Positions 8,245-16,065 of a DNA stretch of 24,621 nt are shown one piece after another. This stretch comes from an uncultured Atopobium sp. (lineage in GTDB: Bacteria; Actinomycetota; Coriobacteriia; Coriobacteriales; Atopobiaceae). The translations under genes and the position numbers were made by a program. Each line of letters starts with the position of its first letter. Positions within the stretch are counted from its first letter, which is position 1. The stretch is taken from the NCBI GenBank assembly GCA_946999785.1, contig CAMQEO010000009.1, positions 1 to 24,621 on the forward strand, read 5' to 3'. Below the pieces are notes generated by a model. That model had not been told where the DNA came from and did no database searches. It saw only the letters and a program-made list of their open reading frames with translations.

Positions 8245-8700
8245 ATGTCAAGTGGTTCTTATAAAGCAAAGCAACTTATTATCATGCGCAAAGATCTCCA
8301 TATGCGAAAAGGAAAAATCGCAGCTCAAGCTAGTCATGCAAGCGTAGAAGCCGTGCTTATGGCTTTGGCTCATAATGGACGGCAATCAGATATAACATTG
8401 AATGAAGAACACACGTATGCTTATCTTGCACCGCATGCGCAAGCAGCCTATTCAGATGATATAACCCCTCTTGACGCATGGTTTGAAGCAGGCGTCGCAA
8501 AAATTTGTGTATACGTTTCTTCGGAAGATGAGTTGCTGCGCATTGTTGACAAAGGAAGACAAAGCGGCTTTTTGGTAGCTTTAATTAAGGATGCTGGACT
8601 AACCGAATTTCACGGTGAAGCAACCTACACCTGCTGCGCGTTTGAACCGCTTTTTCCCGAACAAATTGACCCTATAACTGCCGATTTACCACTCTACTAA
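8245..8700 (+). CDS. Pth2-type peptidyl-tRNA hydrolase
   Basis: A 151-aa protein resembling the Pth2 family, which cleaves peptidyl-tRNA to recycle tRNA from drop-off events. Pth2 is the archaeal/eukaryotic type and is found in some bacteria. The characteristic start is KQLIIMRKDLHMRKGKIAAQASHASVEAVLMA; the Lys, Gln and Ser/His of the KGKxAAQxxHA segment are the family's active-site region. The C-terminal half is also typical (SEDELLRIVDKGRQSG, then LIKDAGLTEFHG). A 20-30 residue segment after ALAHNGRQ is less conserved. I choose ATG 8245, with AGCAGG just upstream, over an upstream ATG at 8197. It converges on asnS with only 38 bases between the stops. Confidence 0.87.
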   Translation: MSSGSYKAKQLIIMRKDLHMRKGKIAAQASHASVEAVLMALAHNGRQSDITLNEEHTYAYLAPHAQAAYSDDITPLDAWFEAGVAKICVYVSSEDELLRIVDKGRQSGFLVALIKDAGLTEFHGEATYTCCAFEPLFPEQIDPITADLPLY

Positions 8701-8738
8701 TTCACGCGCCACAATCGCGCGCGATAAGCACAAAGAGG

Positions 8739-10139
8739 CTAAAATTCAGCGTTACCAACCGTACGTGGATGAGGCAAAACATCGCGAATGTTATCAACGC
8801 CAGTTAAGTACATTACAAGACGCTCAAAACCTAAACCAAAGCCAGCGTGATGGCACGAGCCATACTTGCGCAAATCGCAATAGTAAGCATACTGCTTAGG
8901 ATCCATACCCAGATCTTTAATGCGTTGTTCCAAACGATCAAGGCGCTCCTCACGCTGAGATCCGCCGATAATTTCGCCAATACCGGGAACCAAACAATCT
9001 GCAGCAGCAACGGTTTTATCGTCGTCATTCATGCGCATATAAAATGCTTTAATTTCTGCAGGATAGTCGGTAACAAATGTTGGCTTTTTAAAATGATCTT
9101 CGGTAAGATAGCGTTCGTGCTCGGTTTGCAAGTCAACACCCCACGAAACAGGATAGGTAAAATCATGACCTTGAGCTTGAGCTTCCTGCAAAATAGAAAT
9201 AGCATCTGTATAACTTACGCGCGCAAAATCTGAGTGTGCAACATGCTCTAAGCGAGCCTGCAAACCCTTGTCTACAAACTTGTTAAACAGCTCCATTTCA
9301 TACGGGCAAGCGTCCATAACATAGGAAATCACATATTTAAGCATAGCCTCGGCGCAATCCATATACCCTTTAAGATCACAAAACGCCATCTCGGGCTCTA
9401 CCATCCAAAATTCTGCAGCATGACGGCGCGTATTAGAGTTTTCTGCTCTAAATGTTGGACCAAACGTGTAGACATCACCAAAACTCATAGCAAAGTTTTC
9501 GGCCTCAAGCTGACCCGACACTGTTAAGCTCGTAGGCGCACCAAAGAAATCTTGACTGTAATCAACCGCACCATCTTTCATAGGAACATGAGCTAAATCA
9601 AAGGTAGTGACTTTGAACATCTCGCCTGCACCCTCGGCATCAGACGAGGTAATAATAGGCGTATGGACATACACAAAGCCGCGTTCTTGAAAAAACTTAT
9701 GAATTGCAAAAGCTGCGGTAGAGCGAACACGAAATACCGCACGGAACAAATTAGTACGAGCACGTAAATGCTGCTGCGTACGTAAAAACTCACGAGAAGC
9801 GCGTTTCTTTTGCATGGGGTAATCAGGATCGGAGGTGCCTTCAACCATAATGGTTTTTGCTTGAAGCTCAAAAGGTTGAGGACGCGAGGGCGTAAGCTCA
9901 AGCGTTCCTGTTACAATAAGCGCCGCACCCATGTTCTGAGCAGCTATTTCGGCATAATTTTGAAGCGTTTCGCGTTGCATAACAACCTGAAGGTCTCTAA
10001 AGCAGCTTCCATCATTTATGGTAACAAAACCAAAATTCTTCATATCACGAACAGAGTGCAGCCATCCGGCAACAACTACTTCGGTCTTATCAAACGAATC
10101 CATATCATCATAAATGGCTGCAATTTTGGTTCTATCCAT
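8739..10139 (-). CDS. asnS: Asparaginyl-tRNA synthetase
   Basis: Class IIb aminoacyl-tRNA synthetase charging tRNA-Asn. The N-terminal OB-fold anticodon-binding domain is visible (VVVAGWLHSVRDMKNFGFVTINDG). Class II motif 2 is FGPTFRAENSNTRRHAAEFWMVEPEMAF, and motif 3 is GFGLGFERLVMYLTGVDNIRDV. The ending PHPRTVGNAEF is typical of AsnRS and distinguishes it from AspRS and LysRS. Length of 466 aa is normal. ATG 10139 follows GAGGAG by 8 bases. I did not see a T-box leader in the roughly 125 bases between it and the glmM terminator. Confidence 0.97.
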   Translation of the reverse strand: MDRTKIAAIYDDMDSFDKTEVVVAGWLHSVRDMKNFGFVTINDGSCFRDLQVVMQRETLQNYAEIAAQNMGAALIVTGTLELTPSRPQPFELQAKTIMVEGTSDPDYPMQKKRASREFLRTQQHLRARTNLFRAVFRVRSTAAFAIHKFFQERGFVYVHTPIITSSDAEGAGEMFKVTTFDLAHVPMKDGAVDYSQDFFGAPTSLTVSGQLEAENFAMSFGDVYTFGPTFRAENSNTRRHAAEFWMVEPEMAFCDLKGYMDCAEAMLKYVISYVMDACPYEMELFNKFVDKGLQARLEHVAHSDFARVSYTDAISILQEAQAQGHDFTYPVSWGVDLQTEHERYLTEDHFKKPTFVTDYPAEIKAFYMRMNDDDKTVAAADCLVPGIGEIIGGSQREERLDRLEQRIKDLGMDPKQYAYYCDLRKYGSCHHAGFGLGFERLVMYLTGVDNIRDVLPHPRTVGNAEF

Positions 10140-10267
10140 ATATGTATCTCCTCGTGGTACAGCGCGCCTACGTTGGTTTTATCGCTTACAATACATGTAA
10201 TTCTATATCAAAACGACGCTCAATTTTTCCAAAGTAATAAATCTTTATCTTTACAATGGTTTTTCTC

Positions 10268-10297
10268 AAAAAAACCTCCCGCCACAGCGGAAGGTTT
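10268..10297 (-). terminator. Intrinsic terminator of glmM
   Basis: On the minus strand an 11-bp stem (10297-10287 with 10282-10272, one G-U pair) has a 4-base loop and runs directly into seven T residues (10274-10268). It lies about 70 bases past the glmM stop and upstream of asnS, so asnS must have its own promoter. Confidence 0.9.
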
Positions 10298-10365
10298 ACA
10301 TGATTGCGTATGCTTAATATGCTACATAGCCTCTTTTGTTACATGGTAGGCGTTTATTTGAAGCC

Positions 10366-11703
10366 TTACGCTTTATAAGGTTCAAGCGCTTGCAGAACAA
10401 AAGCGTTTGCTTTCTCGCACAACTCATCGGTAGGAGCTTCAGCCAAAACACGAATAAGTGGCTCTGTTCCACTTGCACGCACCAACACACGACCATTGCC
10501 CTCTAAAAATTCCTGCGCTTTATGAATAGCTGCTGTTACGTCCTTAGCTTCCATAACTGCTTTTTTATCAGCAACATGAACATTGATAAGCTGCTGCGGA
10601 TAACGGACAACAGGGCGCGCAAGTTCGGAGAGTTTTTCGCGCTCGGCATTGAGAACTTCCATTACGCGCAAACTGGTCATAATTCCATCGCCTGTTTTCT
10701 CAAGATCAGAGAAAATCACATGACCCGATTGCTCGCCACCTAACGAGAAACCGCCCTTCATCATAGCAGCCCATACGTTTTTATCGCCAACGTCAGTTTT
10801 TACATAAGAAATACCTGCGTCATCAAAAGCTTTAAACAGGCCAAAATTACTCATAACGGTGGGCACAATGGTGTTTTTAGCCAATCGACCGTGCTTAGCC
10901 AGATACGTACCGCAAATATACAGAATAAGATCACCATCTATAACGTGACCTCGCTCATCCACAGCCAAGCATCTATCCGCATCGCCATCGTAGGCAAAGC
11001 CCACATCAAGATGGTTGCGCAGGACAAGATCCTGCAGGCGCTCAATATGGGTAGATCCACAATCAACGTTAATGTTAAAGCCACTTGGAGCGTTGTTGAT
11101 AACATGCGTTTCTGCACCCATAGCGTCGAACACAGGACGCGCAACACTTGATGCAGCACCATTGGCACAGTCCAAACCAACGCGCCAACCCTGCATTGAG
11201 AACCCACACGATGCAATAAGATGCGCAATATAGCGATTTCTTCCCTGCATATAATCTACCGTGCAGCCAATTTTATCCCCTGTTGCCAGCGGAACATCGC
11301 TCGCACCGTCAATATAGTCTTCAACCTGCAACAAGACATCTTCGTCCATCTTATAACCCTCGGAATTTACCAGCTTAATGCCGTTATCATCAAAGGGATT
11401 ATGAGATGCTGTAATCATAATTCCGCAGTCAAAACCACCATCAAGCACCTCATAGGAAAGTCCTGGCGTTGGAATAACATGCAAAATATACGTATCTGCA
11501 CCCGAAGCAACAAGACCCGAGACAAGCGCACTTTCAAACATGTAGCTTGAGCGTCGTGTATCTTTTCCTAACAGAATGCGCGCTTTTTTACCTTCGCGCA
11601 AGCCGTAATACCAGCCGATAAATCTACCTATTTTAAAAGCATGATCAACACGTAAGCCTTCGTTGGCTTTACCTCTAAAACCATCTGTTCCAAAGTACTT
11701 CAT
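10366..11703 (-). CDS. glmM: Phosphoglucosamine mutase
   Basis: Interconverts glucosamine-6-phosphate and glucosamine-1-phosphate on the path to UDP-GlcNAc. Features are the N-terminal KYFGTDGFRG, the phosphoserine loop MITASHNPFDDNGIK (catalytic Ser near residue 100), the metal-binding DGDADRC (about 239-245), GGEQSGH, and the C-terminal phosphate-binding RASGTEPLIRV. Length of 445 aa is normal. I choose ATG 11703, which has AGAAGGGG about 8 bases upstream; an upstream in-frame start at 11733 lacks one. Together with murI and ung it is an ordinary scattered housekeeping gene, not an operon partner of its neighbours. Confidence 0.96.
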   Translation of the reverse strand: MKYFGTDGFRGKANEGLRVDHAFKIGRFIGWYYGLREGKKARILLGKDTRRSSYMFESALVSGLVASGADTYILHVIPTPGLSYEVLDGGFDCGIMITASHNPFDDNGIKLVNSEGYKMDEDVLLQVEDYIDGASDVPLATGDKIGCTVDYMQGRNRYIAHLIASCGFSMQGWRVGLDCANGAASSVARPVFDAMGAETHVINNAPSGFNINVDCGSTHIERLQDLVLRNHLDVGFAYDGDADRCLAVDERGHVIDGDLILYICGTYLAKHGRLAKNTIVPTVMSNFGLFKAFDDAGISYVKTDVGDKNVWAAMMKGGFSLGGEQSGHVIFSDLEKTGDGIMTSLRVMEVLNAEREKLSELARPVVRYPQQLINVHVADKKAVMEAKDVTAAIHKAQEFLEGNGRVLVRASGTEPLIRVLAEAPTDELCEKANAFVLQALEPYKA

Positions 11704-11890
11704 TCGTAGTACCCCTTCTATATTGCAGTGCAAAAATTCCCACGTTATGTCTCGATAAGCGGCTCATGCATAAAAGCTTATACAGACACAAAAGTTGTTA
11801 CCTATTATAAACCGATTGACGCATTATTGCGAAAAGCGCACACATCACAGATGTTTTATATGCACACACGCCAACACAGAGAGTTGTTAC

Positions 11891-11925
11891 AAAAAAAGAA
11901 CTTGCCTGCATACCAGACAAGTTCT
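11891..11925 (-). terminator. Intrinsic terminator of the rplM-rpsI operon
   Basis: On the minus strand, a 12-bp stem (11925-11914 with 11908-11897, one mismatch) with a 5-base loop ends in seven T residues (11897-11891). It lies about 25 bases past the rpsI stop. Confidence 0.92.
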
Positions 11926-11948
11926 GTAATACACATATGTGTATAAAA

Positions 11949-12344
11949 TTAACGCTTTGAGAATTGCGGGCGTTTACGAGCCTTCTTTAGACCGTATTTC
12001 TTACGCTCAACAGCACGTGAGTCACGAGTAAGCAAACCTGCTTTTTTAAGATCTGCACGATACTCGCCAGCCTCAAGAAGTGCACGGGCAATACCCAAAC
12101 GAAGCGCACCAGACTGACCGTTAATACCGCCGCCATCACACAAAGCAACAACATCAAAGCGATTAACAGTATCGGTTACGCGAAATGGTGCAAGAGCATT
12201 GTCAAGCAATTGGTGGCGACCAAAGTACAAACCAGCATCGCGACCATTTACCAAGATTTTACCAGTTCCAGGAATTAAACGAACACGGGCAGTAGCCTCT
12301 TTACGGCGGCCAGTGCCGGTGTATACAGCGCTTGTATCAGCCAT
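11949..12344 (-). CDS. rpsI: 30S ribosomal protein S9
   Basis: Small-subunit ribosomal protein whose C-terminal tail reaches the P-site tRNA. Diagnostic parts are YTGTGRRKEATARVRL at the N-terminus, GGGINGQSGALRLGIARAL in the middle, and the basic end RKKYGLKKARKRPQFSKR. Length of 131 aa is normal. It starts 3 bases after the rplM stop, the usual L13-S9 operon arrangement, with its ribosome binding site inside the rplM end. Confidence 0.98.
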   Translation of the reverse strand: MADTSAVYTGTGRRKEATARVRLIPGTGKILVNGRDAGLYFGRHQLLDNALAPFRVTDTVNRFDVVALCDGGGINGQSGALRLGIARALLEAGEYRADLKKAGLLTRDSRAVERKKYGLKKARKRPQFSKR

Positions 12345-12347
12345 GTG

Positions 12348-12788
12348 CTATGCCTCCAAATCAATCTTTTGTGGGTTCTGTGCAGTATGAGGATGCTCGG
12401 CACCTGCATACACCTTAAGCTTGGTAGCTTGTTTACGTCCAAGGGTACCCTTTGGAAGCATGCCTTTAACGGCGTGTTCAATAACGCGTTCAGGATGTTT
12501 TTCCATAGCCTCTGCAAAAGACTCAAACTTAATGCCGCCAAGGAATCCAGAGTGACGCCAGTAAGTTTTCTCTGCCGCTTTATTGCCAGTCAACTGAACT
12601 TTAGCAGCGTTAATGATAACAACAAAGTCTCCAGTATCAGCATTAGGTGTGTACTGAGGCTTATTTTTGCCACGAAGAATCATCGCAGCTTTGGTCGCAA
12701 GGCGACCGAGTGTTGCGCCATCTGCATCGATGAGCACCCATTTGCGCTCTACTTCGCCTGCTTTGGCGTAATGAGTCGATTTAGTCAC
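12348..12788 (-). CDS. rplM: 50S ribosomal protein L13
   Basis: Early-assembly large-subunit protein. Diagnostic parts are WVLIDADGATLGRLATKAAMILRGK, DFVVIINAAKVQLTGNK, TYWRHSGFLGG and VKGMLPKGTLGRKQATKLKVYAG. Length of 146 aa is normal. It starts with GTG at 12788, preceded by GGAGGAG. It is the first gene of the rplM-rpsI operon and has a structured leader about 30-70 bases upstream. Confidence 0.98.
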   Translation of the reverse strand: MTKSTHYAKAGEVERKWVLIDADGATLGRLATKAAMILRGKNKPQYTPNADTGDFVVIINAAKVQLTGNKAAEKTYWRHSGFLGGIKFESFAEAMEKHPERVIEHAVKGMLPKGTLGRKQATKLKVYAGAEHPHTAQNPQKIDLEA

Positions 12789-12816
12789 TTGACTCCTCCA
12801 GTTATTACGATAAACC

Positions 12817-12865
12817 GCTTATCCTTTTGAGATTACGGGGCTCAGTGGTAAGCCTTAAAAGTATA
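12817..12865 (-). promoter_or_regulatory. rplM promoter -10 and structured leader
   Basis: On the minus strand TATACT lies at 12865-12860. Just downstream, the leader can fold into two stacked stems. GCTTACC (12853-12847) pairs with GGATAAGC (12824-12817, one bulged A), enclosing TGAG (12844-12841) and CTCA (12831-12828). Ribosomal-protein leaders of this type bind L13 in some bacteria. That role here is inference; no clear -35 is seen. Confidence 0.45.
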
Positions 12866-12985
12866 CGTCATTTTTATTTGTTTATGTTGGCTGAACCTTC
12901 GCATTACTAAGCCGTTCAAATTTTATACACAAAAACCTCACGCAACTGCGGTGCATACATATGTGCGGCTCGTGGTGCTTATCTT

Positions 12986-13717
12986 TTACAAGCGCCAATC
13001 GATCGGTGCTACTCCTTGAGAAACCAAAAAAGCATTCGCCTTTGAAAACGGCCTTGACCCCATAAAAGCTGGACATGCGACAGTACCTTTGTATGCAGAA
13101 AGCGGACTGGGGTGTGTAGACCTTAGAACGCATACGTGTTGAGGTTGTATTACACGCATGGCGTCTTGTGTAATGCGATACGCAAAGCTTCCCCAACACA
13201 TAATTACCTTTGGTTGCCCAAAGCGCAATGCAACGCGCAGAATTTCCTGAGTTATCATGTCCCAGCCCAATTTCTGGTGACTATTTGCCTTATGCGCCTC
13301 AACGCTCAGTGTAGCGTTAAGAAGAAGTACGCCTGCCTGTGCCCATGGTGTTAAATCACCTGTTGTTGGAATATCTATTCCCAAATCATTATGCATTTCA
13401 ATAAATATATTACGAAGCGAGGGCGGAATTTTGGTTGGCGCGTCTACCGAAAATGCAAGCCCATTAGCTTGATGTGGCTCATGGTAGGGATCTTGTCCAA
13501 TGATAATTGCCTTCACCTTATCAGGAGGAGTGAGCTTAAGAGCGTTGTATATCTTGTCGCGCGGCGGATACACCGTTTTGTGCTCTTGTTCGACAAGCGT
13601 TGCTATAAGTTGATTCATTGTATGCACTCGCTCGCGCGACTCACGAGACATATAAGGAAACCACTTTTTTGAATTCTGTAAAGATCCAGCTGGTGCATTT
13701 TCAAACTGTACAGGCAT
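12986..13717 (-). CDS. ung: Uracil-DNA glycosylase (family 1)
   Basis: Base-excision repair enzyme removing uracil from DNA. The water-activating motif GQDPYH (residues 74-79) and the DNA minor-groove loop HPSPLSA (202-208) are both intact. WAQAGVLLLNATLSVE and SHQKLGWD are also typical of family 1. Length of 243 aa is slightly above E. coli Ung. ATG 13717 follows AAGGTG by 8 bases. No other repair gene is adjacent. Confidence 0.97.
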   Translation of the reverse strand: MPVQFENAPAGSLQNSKKWFPYMSRESRERVHTMNQLIATLVEQEHKTVYPPRDKIYNALKLTPPDKVKAIIIGQDPYHEPHQANGLAFSVDAPTKIPPSLRNIFIEMHNDLGIDIPTTGDLTPWAQAGVLLLNATLSVEAHKANSHQKLGWDMITQEILRVALRFGQPKVIMCWGSFAYRITQDAMRVIQPQHVCVLRSTHPSPLSAYKGTVACPAFMGSRPFSKANAFLVSQGVAPIDWRL

Positions 13718-14200
13718 GGTGCGCTCACCTTATAACACAAAATTGTATACGTATTGATATGTAGCAGATACACTATGAGATGTACCTAAATGATACCAAT
13801 TTTTTATGTTTACTACAAAGTCTGCTTTTTATTACGCACCTACGTTAACCCACATATAAATCATGACTTCATACACCAGTGAGTGGTACCGTCACATATC
13901 AATATTTTTTTGAATACAAGTTGATGATGTTCGGAGATTTTTTCATATTTTACAAGAACTTTAGAATAAAAATTGCAGTACAATCGATACATGAATGCAT
14001 AAACTTTTTCAGCATACTTTATACAATATAGGATTATATGGACGTTATAGTATAAAGAGTATACTATGGTGTGTGATATAGCCAGCTGTACCGGACAGCT
14101 CATAAGCTACGCGCACAAGGAGCTCACAGGCACGTGTCTATATGACCATAATATGTATTTCATCCAACTGGCGGGTGCAGCATTACGGAAAGGCCGTCAC
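13718..14200. other. AT-rich intergenic region upstream of the GntR-type gene
   Basis: About 480 bases lie between the divergent ung and GntR-type genes. It is strongly AT-rich up to about 14070 and then closer to average. Apart from the palindrome at 14048-14066, I see no convincing gene, RNA or repeat. A short plus-strand frame continues from 14066 into the regulator, but its codons look random and no ribosome binding site precedes it. Confidence 0.5.
14048..14066. promoter_or_regulatory. Palindromic operator candidate upstream of the GntR-type gene
   Basis: TAGTATA (14048-14054), 5-base spacer, TATACTA (14060-14066): a perfect 7-bp inverted repeat. GntR-family proteins of the HutC/UTRA group often bind GTxTAxAC-type palindromes near their own gene. 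This site has the GTATA/TATAC half-sites but wider spacing. It is a plausible self-operator about 135 bases upstream of the chosen start. Confidence 0.5.
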
Positions 14201-14902
14201 ATGAAAATACCCAAATATTCATTGGTAAAAGACACCCTAAAGGCCGAAATCACTACTGGTAATTTTTCTGTCGGTCAAAAGTTCTACACCGAAGCTGAGC
14301 TTATTCACAAGTTTAATGTTTCATCCATTACGGTTGTACGCGCGCTCAGTGATCTTGTACGAGAAGGTTATCTTGTCCGTCATCAAGGACGGGGGACTTT
14401 TATTTCACAAGCACCACAACGCAAGAATGAAAAACTTGTACGCATTACCAACCAAAATATTGCAAACGAAATAGCTGCGGTTGTGTATGTGCAACGCAAC
14501 GCAAATCATAAAATTCTCTCCGAACTTGATTTAAACGATGATAATTATTGCATTGCAATTGCTCGAACTCATTCAGTTAACGATATGACTTTTGAATACC
14601 AAGAAAACTATTTGGTAAAAGAATTGATCGATGAACACAGTGACAAGAATAATTACACTCAACTTTACGACTACATAAGCGCAAATAAACGCATTTGTTT
14701 ACGTGATGAGCCTTACGAACAAAGTATCTGCATTGAGGTTCCTGCCGAAAAACATGTAGCAGATATTTTAGGTTTGCACGAAGGCGAAGTATGCGTTAAA
14801 CAGATAAGAAAAACAAGTTCTTCTATCACCGGAAAGCCTCTTGAGTATTCCTTAAGCTTTATACGCTGCGAGTTCTTCAAAGTTTCTATCACTAATCGGT
14901 AG
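14201..14902 (+). CDS. GntR-family transcriptional regulator (HutC/UTRA type)
   Basis: Predicted repressor, 233 aa. Residues 1-70 form the winged helix-turn-helix typical of GntR proteins: YSLVKDTLKAEITTGNFSVGQKF, then TEAELIHKFNVSSITVVRALSDLVREGYLVRHQGRGTFIS. Residues of about 90-230 fit a UTRA ligand-binding domain, which usually senses a sugar phosphate or amino-sugar. ATG 14201 is preferred, with GGAAAGG about 7 bases upstream; a longer frame from 14066 would add unlikely sequence. UTRA regulators usually sit beside a sugar uptake or catabolism operon. Here the downstream neighbour is a decayed mobile element and upstream is ung, so its target genes are elsewhere or were lost. Confidence 0.9.
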   Translation: MKIPKYSLVKDTLKAEITTGNFSVGQKFYTEAELIHKFNVSSITVVRALSDLVREGYLVRHQGRGTFISQAPQRKNEKLVRITNQNIANEIAAVVYVQRNANHKILSELDLNDDNYCIAIARTHSVNDMTFEYQENYLVKELIDEHSDKNNYTQLYDYISANKRICLRDEPYEQSICIEVPAEKHVADILGLHEGEVCVKQIRKTSSSITGKPLEYSLSFIRCEFFKVSITNR

Positions 14903-15030
14903 CGTAAACTAGACATCGCGACGCGCCAGATTTTAATGTTTTACAAGCAAGAATTAGTTGCAAAACCTGTCACATTCTTTGTCACATGAGAATTTTTGGT
15001 GTATCGGTCACAACCTGTCATACCAGTTAA

Positions 15031-15292
15031 ACTGTCCGTCTTCCACAGGATGATGACTGCCGGTCTTATCATGCTCACCTCCGAGAACATAAGCTGGTAC
15101 TGCGGCCGGTTGCTCGTGGTACCCGACATGGCGGCGCCTCGTACTCCTTCACAATGTTGTATCCGTGAGCCTTGGCGAACGCCCGTGCCTGTTCGCACTG
15201 CTGGTCTATCGACGCTTCGTTTTGGCTATGGGAAGAGAAGCGATAGTAGGCTATGGTAAGGTTATGTCGTTTCGCTTAAATTGTTTGCTCAT
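15031..15292 (-). pseudogene. Serine recombinase, frameshifted and truncated N-terminal remnant
   Basis: Remnant of a resolvase/integrase-type serine recombinase. From ATG 15292 one frame reads MSKQFKRNDITLP then stops. The next frame gives IAYYRFSSHSQNEASIDQQ and AFAKAHGYNIVKEYE (catalytic Ser region). After a second shift near 15131-15140 the frame gives AAMSGTTSNRPQYQLMFSE and PAVIILWKTD, the typical continuation. Restoring one A in the GCGCCGCC stretch would give EYEDAAMSG, so single-base deletions explain both breaks. Homology ends after WKTD near 15031. The remaining recombinase and Cys-rich DNA-binding domains of large serine recombinases are missing. The gene is therefore dead. It closes a minus-strand cluster of mobile-element genes. 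Confidence 0.85.
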
Positions 15293-15309
15293 CGTTCAGT
15301 TGCTATCGC

Positions 15310-15549
15310 CTACAGCGCATCCTCCAGCTCATCTTCTGAATACCCGAACGTGTAATCCTCGTCCTTACCGTTTGAAGCCCAAATCAGCGCGGCATCATAT
15401 ACGCTCAGACTTTCGCTATCTTCCTCATCATCCTCATATCCTGAAGAACAGTAATCGCACTGGTACGTTTCTCCGTCCCAGTTATCCCAAGAATCAAGCA
15501 CACGTCCCATCCTATGTCCACATTCAGGACACATTGCATATCTACTCAT
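15310..15549 (-). CDS. Small zinc-ribbon protein, unknown function
   Basis: A 79-aa protein with two CxxC pairs, CPEC near residue 7 and CDYC near residue 31, expected to bind one zinc ion as a zinc ribbon. A very acidic C-terminus follows (YEDDEEDSESLS, and a final SEDELEDAL). ATG 15549 has AAGGAGG 8 bases upstream, so I prefer it to an in-frame start at 15582 that would overlap the preceding gene. It lies 25 bases downstream of the 75-aa gene, and its stop is 17 bases before the recombinase remnant's start. Function is unknown; the context is a mobile element. Confidence 0.75.
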   Translation of the reverse strand: MSRYAMCPECGHRMGRVLDSWDNWDGETYQCDYCSSGYEDDEEDSESLSVYDAALIWASNGKDEDYTFGYSEDELEDAL

Positions 15550-15574
15550 AAAAAAGTCCTCCTTAAATATTTCC

Positions 15575-15802
15575 CTAATCATTGATGTGCTGATGTAGCC
15601 ATTCAGGCATGTTCGGGTCGTCTACAGACCAAGACCCGACTTCAGTCTCCTCGTGGTCCCAATTATTCTCATGTCCGTCAAAAAACTTCTGTCGATGGCA
15701 CTTATATTTTGTGACTGTGCTCCCTTCGAGTCTGTACTCATTCCAGTAGTAATTTTGCTTGCCATAGCCCTTCCACTCGTTCGTGGTATAGATTGTTGAC
15801 AT
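15575..15802 (-). CDS. Unknown 75-aa mobile-element protein
   Basis: I do not recognise the family. The protein is rich in Trp, Tyr, His, Asp and Glu (NYYWNEYRLEG, KKFFDGH-like stretch KFFDGHENNWDHEETEVGS, ending MPEWLHQHIND). It has no signal peptide or membrane segment. ATG 15802 is preceded by GAAGGAGAATAA: the ribosome binding site overlaps the end of the ribbon-helix-helix gene and its stop codon lies 3 bases upstream, indicating translational coupling. The frame is intact although genes on both sides of this cluster are broken. Confidence 0.72.
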   Translation of the reverse strand: MSTIYTTNEWKGYGKQNYYWNEYRLEGSTVTKYKCHRQKFFDGHENNWDHEETEVGSWSVDDPNMPEWLHQHIND

Positions 15803-15805
15803 TTG

Positions 15806-16009
15806 TTATTCTCCTTCTTGAATCGAGTTGTGATTATCTACATGCTCCTTCGCTGCAAGGCGCAGGAACGCAGACAGAGAGAGTCCGTACCTCTCGGCAC
15901 AGCCCCTGAGTTCATCACACTCGCTGTTCGTGAGCGATATGGATACGGACACGCGCTTCTCTTTCTTATTGCCATCTTCCATCGGAACCGCCAGACATAA
16001 ATCGCTCAT
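15806..16009 (-). CDS. Ribbon-helix-helix-like protein
   Basis: A 67-aa (or 58-aa) basic protein. The segment KKEKRVSVSISLTNSECDELRGCAERYGLSLSAFLRLAAKEHV matches a CopG/Arc-like ribbon-helix-helix fold: a short beta strand (VSVSISLT) followed by two helices. Such proteins on mobile elements repress transcription or act as relaxosome accessory (MobC-like) proteins; which applies here is unknown. Start at 16009 or at ATG 15982; neither has a strong ribosome binding site. It is translationally coupled to the 75-aa gene downstream. Confidence 0.65.
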   Translation of the reverse strand: MSDLCLAVPMEDGNKKEKRVSVSISLTNSECDELRGCAERYGLSLSAFLRLAAKEHVDNHNSIQEGE

Positions 16010-16065
16010 ATATGAGTTTATTATGCCATGGAATGACTCTGTATGCCATAAATCTTATGTAAGTC

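Noticed and set aside
9810..10349. Long plus-strand open frame over the asnS start
   Set aside because: It is antisense to the well-supported asnS N-terminus, lacks a ribosome binding site and has no recognisable domain.
12925..12965. Possible terminator after ung
   Set aside because: The minus strand has CACCGCAGTTGCGTG followed by a T-run, but the stem is short and bulged, so I could not support it.
13861..14103. Minus-strand 80-codon frame in the ung-gntR gap
   Set aside because: Very AT-rich, Tyr/Ile/Cys-biased translation without a ribosome binding site; it overlaps the palindrome and looks like random intergenic sequence.
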